A stretch of DNA of 64,000 bases from an uncultured bacterium (GTDB lineage Bacteria; Elusimicrobiota; Elusimicrobia; Elusimicrobiales; Elusimicrobiaceae). The position numbers and the translations under genes are program-made. Position 1 is the first letter of the stretch, and each line of letters begins with the position of its first letter. Shown in pieces: positions 53,935 to 64,000 of the stretch. Below the pieces are notes generated by a model. The model was not told the DNA's origin. It searched no databases and worked only from the letters and a program-made list of their open reading frames with translations. Location of the stretch: NCBI GenBank assembly GCA_949294085.1, contig CASFFX010000006.1:352256-416255 (forward strand), written 5' to 3'.

Positions 53935-56262
53935 ATGAACGAAAATCTATCCTTGGTAGGACAAGAAATTTCCGGCTGCGAAATTTTGAACAAAGTCGCC
54001 GCCGGCGGCATGGGCGCCGTCTATAAAGCCCGCCACAAAGCGTTAAACCGCATTGTGTGCGTAAAAATTTTAAGTCCTGCTCTTGCCAACGATAAAAAAG
54101 CGGTGGAATTATTCTTAACCGAGGCCCGCGCCATCGCCGAGCTGGATCACCCCAACATCGTCAACGTCTATAACGTAGGGAAAGAAAAAGGGTACTATTT
54201 TATCGTCATGTCCTTTATTGAAGGGCAGACGCTTTCCGCCTTGCTCAAAAGAAAAAAAATTCTGCCCATTGGCCTCGTGCTGGACTTGTTTGAAGGAGTG
54301 CTTTTGGGGCTGCAGGCCGCCCACGAAAAGGGCATTATTCACCGCGACATTAAACCCTCCAACATTTTAATCACGCCGCAAGGCCAGCCCAAGCTGGTGG
54401 ATTTTGGTATCGCCAAAAAAGTAGATAAAGAAAAAGGCTCCACCAAAACCACCGAACTGGCCGGCACCGCGTATTTTATTGCGCCGGAACAGGCCCTGGG
54501 CCGGGATATAGACACCCGCGCGGACCTGTACTCCGTCGGGGCCAGCTTGTACTATGTGCTTACGGGGCAATTTCCCTACAACGGGAAAAATACCATTGAT
54601 ATTATCCAAAAACACATCAATAACCCCGTACCGGATCCGGCTAAAATCCGCTCGGATATGCCGGGCTGGCTGTCGCTGGCGGTTCAAAAATTAATGAGCA
54701 AAAACCCGGACGACCGCTTTCAAACCGCCAAGGAAACCTATCTCTATTTCAAAAAAATGCGCGCCGAAGACCAGCTGCGCATCAAAATGGGCAATTCCGG
54801 CCCCGCCATTGACTTGGGGGAAGAAGGCCCCCTGAAAATCGTGAAGGAAGAAAATCTTCCTACCGAAAGCATCAAAAAACAGCGTGCTCAGCAAGCCCCC
54901 GTGCGCAAACAGCAGACTACCGCCTCTTCGCGTATGCCGCTTATGCCGCAGCTGGACGCCGTGCCGGACGCCGCTCCTTCGGCTCCGCGCCCGCCGCAAG
55001 GCCCGCAGGAACCGGTTAAAATGATGACCGCAGATGAGGTAAAACCGGTAAACGTATTCCAACCGTCCAAAAAAACGCACTCCTTTAATTTGCGCAAAAA
55101 AGTGGCCGAACCCGTGGGCAACTCCATACGGCTGGTAACCAATTTGCTCGTATTCGTACCGCTGTTTATGGTGTTTGCGGGGGTGGTTTCGTTCGTATTC
55201 TACACGCTGGGAAAAATCTGCTCCGTGCATGTAGTGTCGCACGCGGGGCTGCTGTATAACCTTGTTGCTCCGTTTTTTGCCTCTCCCTATGCGCCCAACC
55301 AGCTGCTTGCTATGGGCGTAGCGGCCGTGGCGCTGGTGTTTGTGTTTGCTTCTTCGTCGGTGAAAGCCTTCTCGCACTCTACGTCGCTTTTACTGTTTAT
55401 TGCGTTTATTTCGTATATGGCGGGGCTTTTCACGCCGCAGGTTCCTTTTATGCAGCTGTCCCACATGGGGAGCTACATCTTTACGCCGGAATATTATTTG
55501 TGCTATTTGGTATTTGCCGCGGTGTGGGCTATTGGGCTTTGCTGGCGGATGAATCGCACGGCCGCGCAAGGCATTTTGGGGGCGGCGCTGGTGGCGCTGA
55601 TGATGGTATTGTCGTATTTGTCGGCCCACTTAACGATGCCGCCGGACCCGGCTTCCGTCTTTGCCAAAGTACTTTTTTATGTTTCTATCTTCTGCGCGGT
55701 GCTGGGCATCTACTATTTGGCGTCGCGCAAAACGAAAGACAAAATTCTGCTGCCGTTTGTGATGATGATGGCAGGGGTAGTTTGCATATGGGCCTATTCC
55801 GTTTCCGGCTTGGTGGGAAACTTGGATACCACGCTCGGCACGCTGTCGCGCAAGGTGGTCGTTCGGACGACGGAGTCGGTGGAATCCAATGAAAAAATGG
55901 AGAAATTAGTCGGGCTGGATTCCCGCCGAAATGCCTTTTCTACGCTGGACAAAACCAACGAGCTGACGATGCTTTCCAGCGAGGAAGCCTTTAATGTGCT
56001 GAAAGGCCGTATTGCCCAGGGCGCGCCGGGAGTGTTTAATGAAGAAACGCTTCCGCTCTTTACCTATTTGCTGTTAAATTATTACCGCGGCGGGGAAACC
56101 AAAATGAAGATGAGCGTATGGGATTACGCCATTACTTTTCCCATCAAAAACTTCAACCAAAACGCCCAGCATAACAACGCGTATTTCTTCTTGCTGACGA
56201 TTTTGTTTGTGTTTGGCACCATTACCTGTGCGGGAACCATTTTCTTCAACGAGGAATTATGA
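53935..56262 (+). CDS. Serine/threonine protein kinase with multi-helix membrane domain
   Basis: A 775-residue kinase. The catalytic domain (about 15-275) has the glycine loop AAGGMGAVYKA (22-32), Lys44 (VCVKIL), HRDIKPSN with HRD at 136-138, DFG at 156-158 and the activation segment GTAYFIAPEQAL. A Pro/Gln-rich linker (about 305-380) leads to about eight transmembrane helices (400-640) and a final extracytoplasmic or membrane-near domain with one more helix. It differs from single-pass PknB kinases. Its stop overlaps the PP2C start, giving an obligate kinase-phosphatase pair. Confidence 0.92.
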   Translation: MNENLSLVGQEISGCEILNKVAAGGMGAVYKARHKALNRIVCVKILSPALANDKKAVELFLTEARAIAELDHPNIVNVYNVGKEKGYYFIVMSFIEGQTLSALLKRKKILPIGLVLDLFEGVLLGLQAAHEKGIIHRDIKPSNILITPQGQPKLVDFGIAKKVDKEKGSTKTTELAGTAYFIAPEQALGRDIDTRADLYSVGASLYYVLTGQFPYNGKNTIDIIQKHINNPVPDPAKIRSDMPGWLSLAVQKLMSKNPDDRFQTAKETYLYFKKMRAEDQLRIKMGNSGPAIDLGEEGPLKIVKEENLPTESIKKQRAQQAPVRKQQTTASSRMPLMPQLDAVPDAAPSAPRPPQGPQEPVKMMTADEVKPVNVFQPSKKTHSFNLRKKVAEPVGNSIRLVTNLLVFVPLFMVFAGVVSFVFYTLGKICSVHVVSHAGLLYNLVAPFFASPYAPNQLLAMGVAAVALVFVFASSSVKAFSHSTSLLLFIAFISYMAGLFTPQVPFMQLSHMGSYIFTPEYYLCYLVFAAVWAIGLCWRMNRTAAQGILGAALVALMMVLSYLSAHLTMPPDPASVFAKVLFYVSIFCAVLGIYYLASRKTKDKILLPFVMMMAGVVCIWAYSVSGLVGNLDTTLGTLSRKVVVRTTESVESNEKMEKLVGLDSRRNAFSTLDKTNELTMLSSEEAFNVLKGRIAQGAPGVFNEETLPLFTYLLLNYYRGGETKMKMSVWDYAITFPIKNFNQNAQHNNAYFFLLTILFVFGTITCAGTIFFNEEL

Positions 56263-57083
56263 GCAGTTTTGATATAGAATTTGCCGCAGTAACCGATATT
56301 GGTAAAATTCGCGAAAAGAACGAAGACAATGTGCTGATTTCTTCGGACTTGGGCTTAGGCGTGGTGGCGGACGGCATGGGGGGGCACAGCGCCGGCGAAA
56401 TTGCCAGCAGCATTGCGGTGTCCGTCCTGGCGGAAACCATACGCAAAGTGAACAATCATCAGCTGAAAATTCCCGACAATTTCCTGCCCAAACTGGAGCC
56501 GGCCGAACGCAAACTGCTGATGGCCGCCAATTTGGCCAACGCCGCCATTTATTCCACGGCGCAATCTTCCGACGTGTACCGCATGATGGGCACCACCTTA
56601 ACGGGCGTGCTGTTTGACAAAGACAGCGTTACCGCCGTGCACGTGGGGGATTCCCGCCTGTATCTGTTCCGGGACAATAAACTGGTGCAGATTACCACCG
56701 ATCACTCACTGGCGATGGAACACGTACGCCGTGGATTGTTGACCCGCGCGGAAGCGGACCACTCCAAAATTCAAAACGTGCTCACCCGCGCCATGGGAAT
56801 CAAAAAAAATATTGAATTTGACTTGCTCAAATTCCCCGTCAAAGCGGGGGACATCCTCCTGCTGTGCTCGGACGGGCTTTACAAGGGCTTAAGCGAAAAT
56901 GACATGGCGGAAATTCTCCGCACGAACGCGCAAACGCCTATTGTCAAACTCTGCAAACAGCTGGTGCGCATTTCCAACGATCACGACGGCCAAGATAATA
57001 TTTCGGCCGTTCTTATCAAAATTCTTCCGGCTCAAAAATTGTCTTTTACGCAACGGGTGAAACGCTTTTTTGTAAAAAAATAA
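56259..57083 (+). CDS. PP2C-type serine/threonine phosphatase
   Basis: A 274-residue metal-dependent phosphatase. The conserved motifs are TDIGKIREKNEDNVLIS, GVVADGMGGHSAGEIAS with the metal-binding Asp, VHVGDSRLYLFRDN, TTDHSLAMEHVRRG and LLLCSDGLYKGLS, ending GQDNISAVLI. It should reverse phosphorylation by the kinase with which it shares a 4-nt ATGA overlap. The C-terminal LPAQKLSFTQRVKRFFVKK is basic and amphipathic, perhaps membrane-associating. Confidence 0.95.
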   Translation: MSSFDIEFAAVTDIGKIREKNEDNVLISSDLGLGVVADGMGGHSAGEIASSIAVSVLAETIRKVNNHQLKIPDNFLPKLEPAERKLLMAANLANAAIYSTAQSSDVYRMMGTTLTGVLFDKDSVTAVHVGDSRLYLFRDNKLVQITTDHSLAMEHVRRGLLTRAEADHSKIQNVLTRAMGIKKNIEFDLLKFPVKAGDILLLCSDGLYKGLSENDMAEILRTNAQTPIVKLCKQLVRISNDHDGQDNISAVLIKILPAQKLSFTQRVKRFFVKK

Positions 57084-57119
57084 CAAGCGGCTTCTCCGTC
57101 GGGAAATGACCTTTCTTTT

Positions 57120-57193
57120 TTAGCACTCTTAGAAAGGGGTTGACAATTTTCATCAGATATGCTAAATTAGCATTAAGCTCAAGCGAGTGCTAA
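57120..57193 (+). promoter_or_regulatory. groE promoter with CIRCE and an extra half-site
   Basis: TTGACA (57140-57145), 17-bp spacer, TAAATT (57163-57168). The operator TTAGCATTA (57167-57175), 9 bp, GAGTGCTAA (57185-57193) is a CIRCE inverted repeat whose left arm differs at two positions. A perfect CIRCE left arm TTAGCACTC stands alone at 57120-57128. HrcA repression is expected. Confidence 0.88.
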
Positions 57194-57249
57194 TAACACC
57201 GCCAGGCGATTTCTTAAATCCTATTTTCGTACAAGGAGTGAATGAAATT

Positions 57250-57543
57250 ATGGCTGAAGTAAAAATAAAACCGTTGGGGGACCGGGTAATCGTTAAACCC
57301 ATTGAAAGAGAAACGATGAAAGGGGGTATCATCATTCCGGATACCGCCAAAGAAAAACCGATGGAAGGCGAAGTGCTGGCCGTAGGTCCGGGCAAACTGG
57401 GCGACAAAGGCGAACGCTCGCCGATGGACGTCAAAAAAGGCGACCGCGTGCTGTACGGCAAATACTCCGGAACGGAAATCAAACTGGACGACACGACGTA
57501 TTTAATCATTCACCAAGACGAAATCTTGGGTATTTTGGGGTAA
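57250..57543 (+). CDS. groES: Co-chaperonin GroES
   Basis: A 97-residue Gro[30 protein letters not shown] includes the mobile loop that contacts GroEL, and [16 protein letters not shown] is the typical C-terminus. It caps the GroEL ring for protein folding. AAGGAG lies upstream of the ATG at 57250; a longer upstream frame overlapping CIRCE is not credible. groEL starts 22 bp after it, so they are one operon under HrcA-type control. Confidence 0.97.
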   Translation: MAEVKIKPLGDRVIVKPIERETMKGGIIIPDTAKEKPMEGEVLAVGPGKLGDKGERSPMDVKKGDRVLYGKYSGTEIKLDDTTYLIIHQDEILGILG

Positions 57544-57559
57544 GAGATTAAGGAAGTGA

Positions 57560-59200
<1,641 letters not shown>

Positions 59201-59220
59201 TTTAACCTGCCATACAGGAA

Positions 59221-59250
59221 AGCCGGCCCCGTAAGGGCCGGCTTTTTTTT
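59221..59250 (+). terminator. groE terminator
   Basis: AGCCGGCCC / GGGCCGGCT stem followed by eight T. Confidence 0.92.
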
Positions 59251-59407
59251 GCGGGCGGATGCGGCCTTTTCGGCAAAATAGGAAAAAAGTCCCAAGGGGG
59301 GGTAGGTCCAAAAACAAACGCAAAATAGGGCTTTTGCTCCTGGCGAGGCACGTGCAAAAAGCGGTATTCTGTAAATAAGATGTAGTAACAAGGAGAAAAA
59401 TTTTTCT

Positions 59408-60082
59408 ATGAAAAAAATGATGACGTATGCAGTACTGTTGTTAGCGGGGTTATCTTTAGGGACGGTGCAGGCCGCGGCGGAAACGGCGTCCCAACCGCGT
59501 TTGGCGGCGCAGGTAACCCGTGCCGTACAAAAAAGCGTAAAAGCCAAAATCGTTCCGCAAAAAGCCAAGACGTCCGTGCAAGTGAAGTGGACCAATTATG
59601 ATGAAGCGATGTATAATTCGTCCTTTGGGTACAGCGTAGGGGGATCTTCTTTCAATACGGCGTCCTGCAGCGCGATTTTGTGCAATTACAAAGATGAAAA
59701 AGACGCCGGCGTCGTAACGGTGGCTTTTGATAAGAACTGCTTTAATTCTGTGCTGCACAACAGCGGGGCGGAATCGTTCTTGTTTACGGTAAACTTGGGC
59801 CAATTTGGCCGCTATGCCACCGGGGAACTGCGCGGGGAACCGTATTACTTTGAAATGGAAGTGCGCAAAACGGCCCAAGCCATGAACCCGCTCTTTCATC
59901 TGGTAAAAGCCAAAAGCGGGCGCAGCATGTATCTGTTCAATATGCCGGTACGCTCTTCCACGGTCAAAAACGCGTTGAAAACGTTCTTCAGCCGCCAGGG
60001 CAAGGTGTCCGTTGAAACGGCCGCCAACACCTTAAGCCGTATGCAAAAGCCGACCTTGCAGTCGCAATTCTCGGCAAACTAA
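59408..60082 (+). CDS. Secreted hypothetical protein
   Basis: A 224-residue protein with a signal peptide (MKKMMTYAVLLLAGLSLGTVQA). The start of the mature part is Lys/Ala-rich and helical; the middle has two close Cys pairs (TASCSAILCNY and KNCFNSVLHN). No family recognised. The signal peptide and style resemble the next gene, so the two may belong to a group of exported proteins of this organism. AAGGAGAAAA precedes the ATG. Confidence 0.6.
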   Translation: MKKMMTYAVLLLAGLSLGTVQAAAETASQPRLAAQVTRAVQKSVKAKIVPQKAKTSVQVKWTNYDEAMYNSSFGYSVGGSSFNTASCSAILCNYKDEKDAGVVTVAFDKNCFNSVLHNSGAESFLFTVNLGQFGRYATGELRGEPYYFEMEVRKTAQAMNPLFHLVKAKSGRSMYLFNMPVRSSTVKNALKTFFSRQGKVSVETAANTLSRMQKPTLQSQFSAN

Positions 60083-60093
60083 GTTTTGTTTCC

Positions 60094-60122
60094 TCCGGCC
60101 CCGGCAAGGGGCCGGATTTTTT
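60094..60122 (+). terminator. Terminator
   Basis: TCCGGCCCC / GGGGCCGGA stem with T-run. Confidence 0.9.
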
Positions 60123-60232
60123 ATGTCCGCACAGACGGAGAGCCTAGGCCCATCTAGGACTTTTGGCCCTGGAAATTTTCGGGTTTATTATATATCATAA
60201 ATAAAGAAAGGTGTATTCTTTTAGGAGAAATT

Positions 60233-61198
60233 ATGAATAAAAAATTCATGCTTGCTTGTATTTTTATGATAGGGGCAACGTCCCTATTTGCCGCCGAAGC
60301 GCCCGCACCCAAAGCGGACGCCGTTGCCGCGGCAGTCAATAAAAAAGTAGCCGCCGCTTCCAACAAGGGCGCCATTAACAAAAACCTCCGCGTGGACTTC
60401 CGCATTACCGAATATGCAGCACGTCCCGAAGAAGGCGATGTGGTATATCCCGGTGAAGAGCTCTCGGTGGTAGGGGCGGAAGTAGGCCCATACGAAGCCG
60501 ACTTGGCCTGCAAAGCCTATGCGCTGGATTCCAACTGGCTGATTTTGGCCGGCACGTGCATGCGCTACGATTCCAATGCGGTGGAAATTAACGGGATTCG
60601 CTACCCCAAACGCGCGTTCCGCGAAATTAAATCTCCGTTCCGCGTCAACGGTTTTTCCATTGAAAGCACCCATTATGCCTCCAACGGAAATGTAATGCTC
60701 TTGTGGACGGGAAACAAAGGCTTGGCGGCGGAATTGAGAGCGCTGCCGAAAGTCAACGTATTGGCGGTCAGCTCGCCGGCGCGCTTGTTTGCCTTAAGCG
60801 CCAACAATACGTTTAAGATCAACACGGCCCGCTTGGGTTCCAATGCGGTACGGGAAAGAACGCTTAAATCCAACTCCATTAAGGGAAACCGCTTTCAATT
60901 GGACGAAGGCGTAACGGATTTGTCCGGCACGGCTACGGATCCGCTGTTCCTCTTTACGCCGTCCGGCCGCGAATTCTTGGCCGGGTATAACGACGGCATC
61001 CTGCATTACAGACTGCAGGTTACCCTCAACGACGCTCCGTTTACGTTTGACGGTGCCAAATCTAAGAACTACTTCTCGCTGAACCTGAAGGACTTGGAAT
61101 TCATCAAGAAAACGGTTTTGGCTAAACGCCCGGGCGACTGGAACCGCATTAAACAGCGCTTGTTCTACAACCAGACGGCTAAACCGTATTTCAAATAA
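60233..61198 (+). CDS. Secreted, possibly inactive trypsin-like protein
   Basis: A 321-residue protein with a signal peptide (MNKKFMLACIFMIGATSLFA). The segment SNWLILAGTCM occupies the place of the trypsin-family WVLTAAHC motif, and DLSGTATDPLFLFTPSGREFLAGY recalls the GDSGSPLF loop and the strand after it. The catalytic His and Ser would both be missing, so if the fold assignment is right this is a pseudoprotease. The rest is divergent. AGGAGAAAT precedes the ATG. Fold assignment is tentative. Confidence 0.55.
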   Translation: MNKKFMLACIFMIGATSLFAAEAPAPKADAVAAAVNKKVAAASNKGAINKNLRVDFRITEYAARPEEGDVVYPGEELSVVGAEVGPYEADLACKAYALDSNWLILAGTCMRYDSNAVEINGIRYPKRAFREIKSPFRVNGFSIESTHYASNGNVMLLWTGNKGLAAELRALPKVNVLAVSSPARLFALSANNTFKINTARLGSNAVRERTLKSNSIKGNRFQLDEGVTDLSGTATDPLFLFTPSGREFLAGYNDGILHYRLQVTLNDAPFTFDGAKSKNYFSLNLKDLEFIKKTVLAKRPGDWNRIKQRLFYNQTAKPYFK

Positions 61199-61213
61199 AC
61201 GAACTTTGCAAAA

Positions 61214-61245
61214 AACCGGCCGATTGTTCATCGGCCGGTTTTTTT
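61214..61245 (+). terminator. Terminator
   Basis: AACCGGCCGA / TCGGCCGGTT 10-bp stem followed by T-run. Confidence 0.92.
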
Positions 61246-61335
61246 ATGCCGCGGCAAAATTTCGGCCGTGGCCAAAAGCACGTATTTTGGCTGTAAATTT
61301 CATATAATAAAGTAATTCTATAAAGGGGGGAAAAT

Positions 61336-62061
61336 ATGAATAACCCAATGTTAAACGAAGCCGCTTTTAAGCGGGCGCAAGAAAGAGCCGCCTCCGGCGG
61401 CGTAATGACCCTGCAGGGGACCATCAACAAAACGTTTTTGTTGTTGTTTCTCTGCGTAGTGGGCGGGATGATTGCCTGGACCCACGTGCAAAGTTTTTCC
61501 GGCGGCACGGCGCTGGTAACGGCGCTCGTTGCGTTTGTGGCGGGGATGATTGCCTCGTTCAAGCCGGCCGCCGCGCCGATTGCGGCCCCGGTGTACGCAT
61601 TTTTTGAAGGGCTGTTTTTAGGCTCGGTTTCGGCCGCCTACAACGCCCAGCTGCAAGGCATCGTGTTCAACGCCGTGGCGGTAACGGTATTGGTATTTTT
61701 TGCCATGTTATTCATTTACCGCACGGGCATCATCCGCGTTACGCGGGGGTTGGCCGTCGGTATTTTTTCGGCGGTAACGGCGATTCTGATTCTGTACATC
61801 GGTTCTTTTATTCTGTCGCTCTTTGGCGTGAGCACGGCCTATTTAACGTCCAACTCGCCGCTGGCCATTGGCATTAGCGTAGTGATTTGCGGGGTGGCGG
61901 CGTTTTCGTTCTTGCTGGACTTTCATTTTATTGACAGCATGACCTCGGACTATCAGGCCCCCAAATACATGGAGTGGTACGCCAGCGTGGGGCTGATGTT
62001 TACGCTGGTGTGGCTGTACGTGGAAATTTTGGAACTGCTTTCCAAACTGCAGCGCCGCTAA
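61336..62061 (+). CDS. Bax inhibitor-1/YccA-family membrane protein
   Basis: A 241-residue, seven-helix membrane protein of the YccA/YetJ subgroup of Bax inhibitor-1 (TMBIM). Indicators are GTINKTFLLLFLCVVGGMIAW, PVYAFFEGLFLGSVSAAYN and the FHFIDSMTSDYQAPKYMEWYASVGLMFTLVWLYVEILELL C-terminus, with Asp residues that form the pH-sensitive calcium leak gate in relatives. AAGGGGGG precedes the ATG, and a TATAAT lies about 30 bp upstream. Confidence 0.9.
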   Translation: MNNPMLNEAAFKRAQERAASGGVMTLQGTINKTFLLLFLCVVGGMIAWTHVQSFSGGTALVTALVAFVAGMIASFKPAAAPIAAPVYAFFEGLFLGSVSAAYNAQLQGIVFNAVAVTVLVFFAMLFIYRTGIIRVTRGLAVGIFSAVTAILILYIGSFILSLFGVSTAYLTSNSPLAIGISVVICGVAAFSFLLDFHFIDSMTSDYQAPKYMEWYASVGLMFTLVWLYVEILELLSKLQRR

Positions 62062-62156
62062 GGCCTGTGCCGGACCCTTCCAAATTTTGTAAAATTTAAG
62101 AGATGAAAGGCGTTGCCCTTAAGCGGCGCCGCAATTCAAAAAGGAGTCGAGAAACT

Positions 62157-63356
62157 ATGAATTTTGACAGCATTAAAAAAATTCAAGATGTTAATTTGAA
62201 AAACAAAAAAGTATTGGTGCGCGTGGACTACAACGTACCGCTCAAAGACGGGAAAGTAGATAACAACAAACGCATCGTCGCTACCGAAAAAACCATTAAA
62301 CACCTGCTGGACAACAACTGCCGCATCGTGCTGATTGCCCACCTGGGCCGCCCGAAAGGCAAAGTTTGCCCGGAATTCAGCTTGGCTCCCGTGGCAGCCG
62401 AAGTGCAAAAACTCTTTGGCGTGCCGGTGCATTTTGCCAAGGATTGCGTAGGCCCCGAAGCCGATAAAGTAGTAGCCGAAACCAAAAATGGCGAAATTGC
62501 TTTGCTGGAAAACCTCCGCTTCCACCCCGAAGAAGAAAAGAACGACGCCGAATTTGCCAAACAACTGGCCAAACACGGTGAAATTTTTGTGCAGGAAGCC
62601 TTTGGTACGGTGCACCGCGCCCACGCTTCCACCAGCGCCATTGCGGACTTTTTGCCTGCCTGCGCGGGATATTTGGTACAGAAGGAAGTAGAATTTTTGG
62701 GTAAAGCCCTGGAAAACCCGGCCAGACCGTTTGCAGCCGTCGTGGGCGGGGCCAAAGTGTCCGACAAAATTATGCTGCTTAACAATTTGATGGACAAAGT
62801 AAACGTCCTCGTCATTGGCGGCGGTATGGCCTACACGTTCTTGAAGGTACAAGGGCACGAAATCGGCAAATCCTTGTTTGACGCCGAAAAAGAAAATGAA
62901 GCCAAAGCCGTCCTCGCCAAAGCGCAGGAAAAAGGCGTAAAAATCTTGCTGCCGGTGGATCACATCTGCGGGAAAGAATTCGCCGAAACCACGGAACCCG
63001 TGGCCGTAGAAACCGTTGACATCCCGGCCGACTTGATGGGGATGGATATTGGCCCGAAAACGGCGGAAATGTTCCGTGCGGAACTGCTTAAATGCAAAAC
63101 GATTTTCTGGAACGGCCCCATGGGCGTGTTTGAATTCCCGAATTTTGCCAAAGGCAGCTTTGCCATTGCCCAAGCGATGATTGACGCCACGAAAGCCGGC
63201 GCCACCACGATTATCGGCGGGGGCGACAGCGTAAACGTGCTCAAGAAAGGCAAATTCAATCAAAAGGAACTCTCCCACGTTTCCACGGGCGGCGGCGCCA
63301 GCATGGAATTTGTGGAAGGGAAGGAATTGCCCGGCTTGGTGGCCTTGGCCAAATAA
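62157..63356 (+). CDS. pgk: Phosphoglycerate kinase
   Basis: A 399-residue PGK: KKVLVRVDYNVPLKDGKV, LIAHLGRPKG, LLENLRFHPEEEKND, VVGGAKVSDKI, FWNGPMGVFEFPNFAKG and the final ATTIIGGGDSV and STGGGASMEFVEG. It transfers phosphate from 1,3-bisphosphoglycerate to ADP. AAGGAG precedes the ATG at 62157; the longer reading frame from 62103 is not supported. A GTAAAAT-type promoter motif lies at about 62085-62096. Its last codons and terminator are partly duplicated downstream. Confidence 0.97.
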   Translation: MNFDSIKKIQDVNLKNKKVLVRVDYNVPLKDGKVDNNKRIVATEKTIKHLLDNNCRIVLIAHLGRPKGKVCPEFSLAPVAAEVQKLFGVPVHFAKDCVGPEADKVVAETKNGEIALLENLRFHPEEEKNDAEFAKQLAKHGEIFVQEAFGTVHRAHASTSAIADFLPACAGYLVQKEVEFLGKALENPARPFAAVVGGAKVSDKIMLLNNLMDKVNVLVIGGGMAYTFLKVQGHEIGKSLFDAEKENEAKAVLAKAQEKGVKILLPVDHICGKEFAETTEPVAVETVDIPADLMGMDIGPKTAEMFRAELLKCKTIFWNGPMGVFEFPNFAKGSFAIAQAMIDATKAGATTIIGGGDSVNVLKKGKFNQKELSHVSTGGGASMEFVEGKELPGLVALAK

Positions 63357-63388
63357 AGCGGGAGTTTCTTCGTCCCTTTTCTAAAACA

Positions 63389-63419
63389 AACCGGGCCTCG
63401 TGAGGGGCCCGGTTATTTT
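63389..63419 (+). terminator. pgk terminator, copy 1
   Basis: ACCGGGCC / GGCCCGGT stem followed by TTATTTTT. Confidence 0.85.
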
Positions 63420-63475
63420 TGGGCCCGGCTTAGTGCCCTTGGCCCAATAAGGCGGGAGTTTCTTGTCTAGCACAA

Positions 63476-63505
63476 ACCGGGTCCAGCTAGAAGCCCGGTT
63501 ATTTG
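63476..63505 (+). terminator. pgk terminator, copy 2
   Basis: ACCGGG / CCCGGT stem with a TTATTT tail; weaker copy of the previous terminator. Confidence 0.6.
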
Positions 63506-63617
63506 AAAATGTTCTTCCCAAACGGGGGGGAAATATCCGCTTCTTTCGGCCCGGTGCGACATCCCCCGTAAAAATTTGTATAATGATATTGTTATTTTTA
63601 CAGGAGAATTGCCTAAA

Positions 63618-63914
63618 ATGTACACCTTAATTTTGACGTTGCATTTCATTGTTTGCATTCTTTTAATTTTACTCGTCCTGTTGCAAAGCGGCAAAGGTTC
63701 CGCCGCCGGTATTTTCGGTGCGTCGGGCGCGGACAATTTGTTTGCCAGCCCCACCGCTTTCAACGCCGTCAACAAATTTACCGCCTTGCTGGCGCTGGTG
63801 TTGATGTGCACCTCGGTTATTTTGACGATTGCTTCCAACAAAAAATCTTCTGAATCCGTGTTGGACTCCGTTCAAATTCCGGCTGCCACGGCCCCGGCTC
63901 AAACGGGCAAATAA
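63618..63914 (+). CDS. secG: Protein translocase subunit SecG
   Basis: A 98-residue SecG. Two transmembrane helices (about 4-24 and 55-75) flank the conserved LLQSGKGSAAGIFGASGADNLFASPTAFNAVNKFTALLALVLM signature region. It is the small, stimulating subunit of the SecYEG channel. CAGGAG precedes the ATG at 63618; the earlier ATG has no support. A TATAAT is about 40 nt upstream. Confidence 0.93.
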   Translation: MYTLILTLHFIVCILLILLVLLQSGKGSAAGIFGASGADNLFASPTAFNAVNKFTALLALVLMCTSVILTIASNKKSSESVLDSVQIPAATAPAQTGK

Positions 63915-64000
63915 TTGGGGTTGCCCCCGTCGGGCGTGTTTTCTTGCGCGGCAGGTGTTTTTTTGCTAGAATATAGCCGTAGCAAGGTTGTTCTTTTATC

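Larger units (their letters stand above)
63353..63505 (+). repeat. Tandem duplicated pgk 3' end and terminator
   Basis: Two imperfect direct copies: CTTGGCCAAATAAAG then GCGGGAGTTTCTT (from about 63344) and CTTGGCCCAATAAGG then GCGGGAGTTTCTT (from about 63438). Each is followed by a hairpin beginning ACAAACCGGG and ending CCCGGTTATTT (about 63389-63418 and 63470-63504). Confidence 0.75.

Noticed and set aside
63940..64000. Start of another gene at the right edge
   Set aside because: A TAGAATATAG promoter-like sequence is present but no start codon or coding frame can be supported before the window ends.

Overview
The window looks like a piece of a chromosome from a Gram-negative, fermentative anaerobe. 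It has an LPS core pathway (Kdo transferase and a GT9 heptosyltransferase), an AsmA-type envelope protein and several secreted proteins. It also has rubrerythrin next to a Fur/PerR regulator, L-lactate dehydrogenase, an iron alcohol dehydrogenase and meso-diaminopimelate dehydrogenase. My best taxonomic guess is a gut Elusimicrobiota (Elusimicrobium/Avelusimicrobium-like). That is an inference from gene content and style, not something the sequence proves. No rRNA, convincing tRNA or CRISPR array is present.

Region 1-4.7 kb is AT-rich accessory DNA. The start of a serine recombinase runs off the left edge and overlaps a DUF2924 gene. It is followed by a 650-bp gene-free stretch full of short iteron-like repeats, a compact AccI-like restriction endonuclease plus gamma-type adenine methyltransferase pair, a frameshifted second DUF2924 copy, and a DUF4314 gene. 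From 5.1 to 8.5 kb come a MarR regulator with a perfect operator inside its promoter and a SnoaL-like protein. These are followed by a hydrolase/cyclophilin-like pair behind a MerR-type promoter with a 19-bp spacer, and a UDG-like protein.

The most unusual locus is 8.8-14.9 kb: a four-gene, translationally tight operon with three divergent dynamin-like GTPases and one membrane-anchored coiled-coil protein. A convergent macro-domain protein and a WYL-domain regulator follow. I regard this as the best candidate for an undescribed membrane-remodelling or defence system.

From 16.5 to 64 kb the content is mostly housekeeping: rmuC, ppa, ldh, ddh, gap, pyk, a sugar-phosphate transporter, two tandem DHA2 transporters, perR-rbr, an Fe-ADH, a Na/Pi transporter, asmA-like, waaA, a GT9 protein, a Ser/Thr kinase with its PP2C phosphatase, groES-groEL behind CIRCE, a Bax inhibitor-1 protein, pgk and secG. 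Oddities lie among these: a two-register tandem-repeat secreted protein, a 1513-residue signal-peptide protein fused to an MFS-like membrane domain, a possible ADP-ribosyltransferase-fold secreted protein, a possible dead trypsin-like protein, an unannotated 47-codon gene and two candidate structured RNAs.

Two regulatory themes recur. Several genes have a -10 hexamer ending exactly 6 nt before ATG, implying leaderless mRNAs. ldh and gap share a nearly identical 24-nt promoter block that pyk and pgk resemble.
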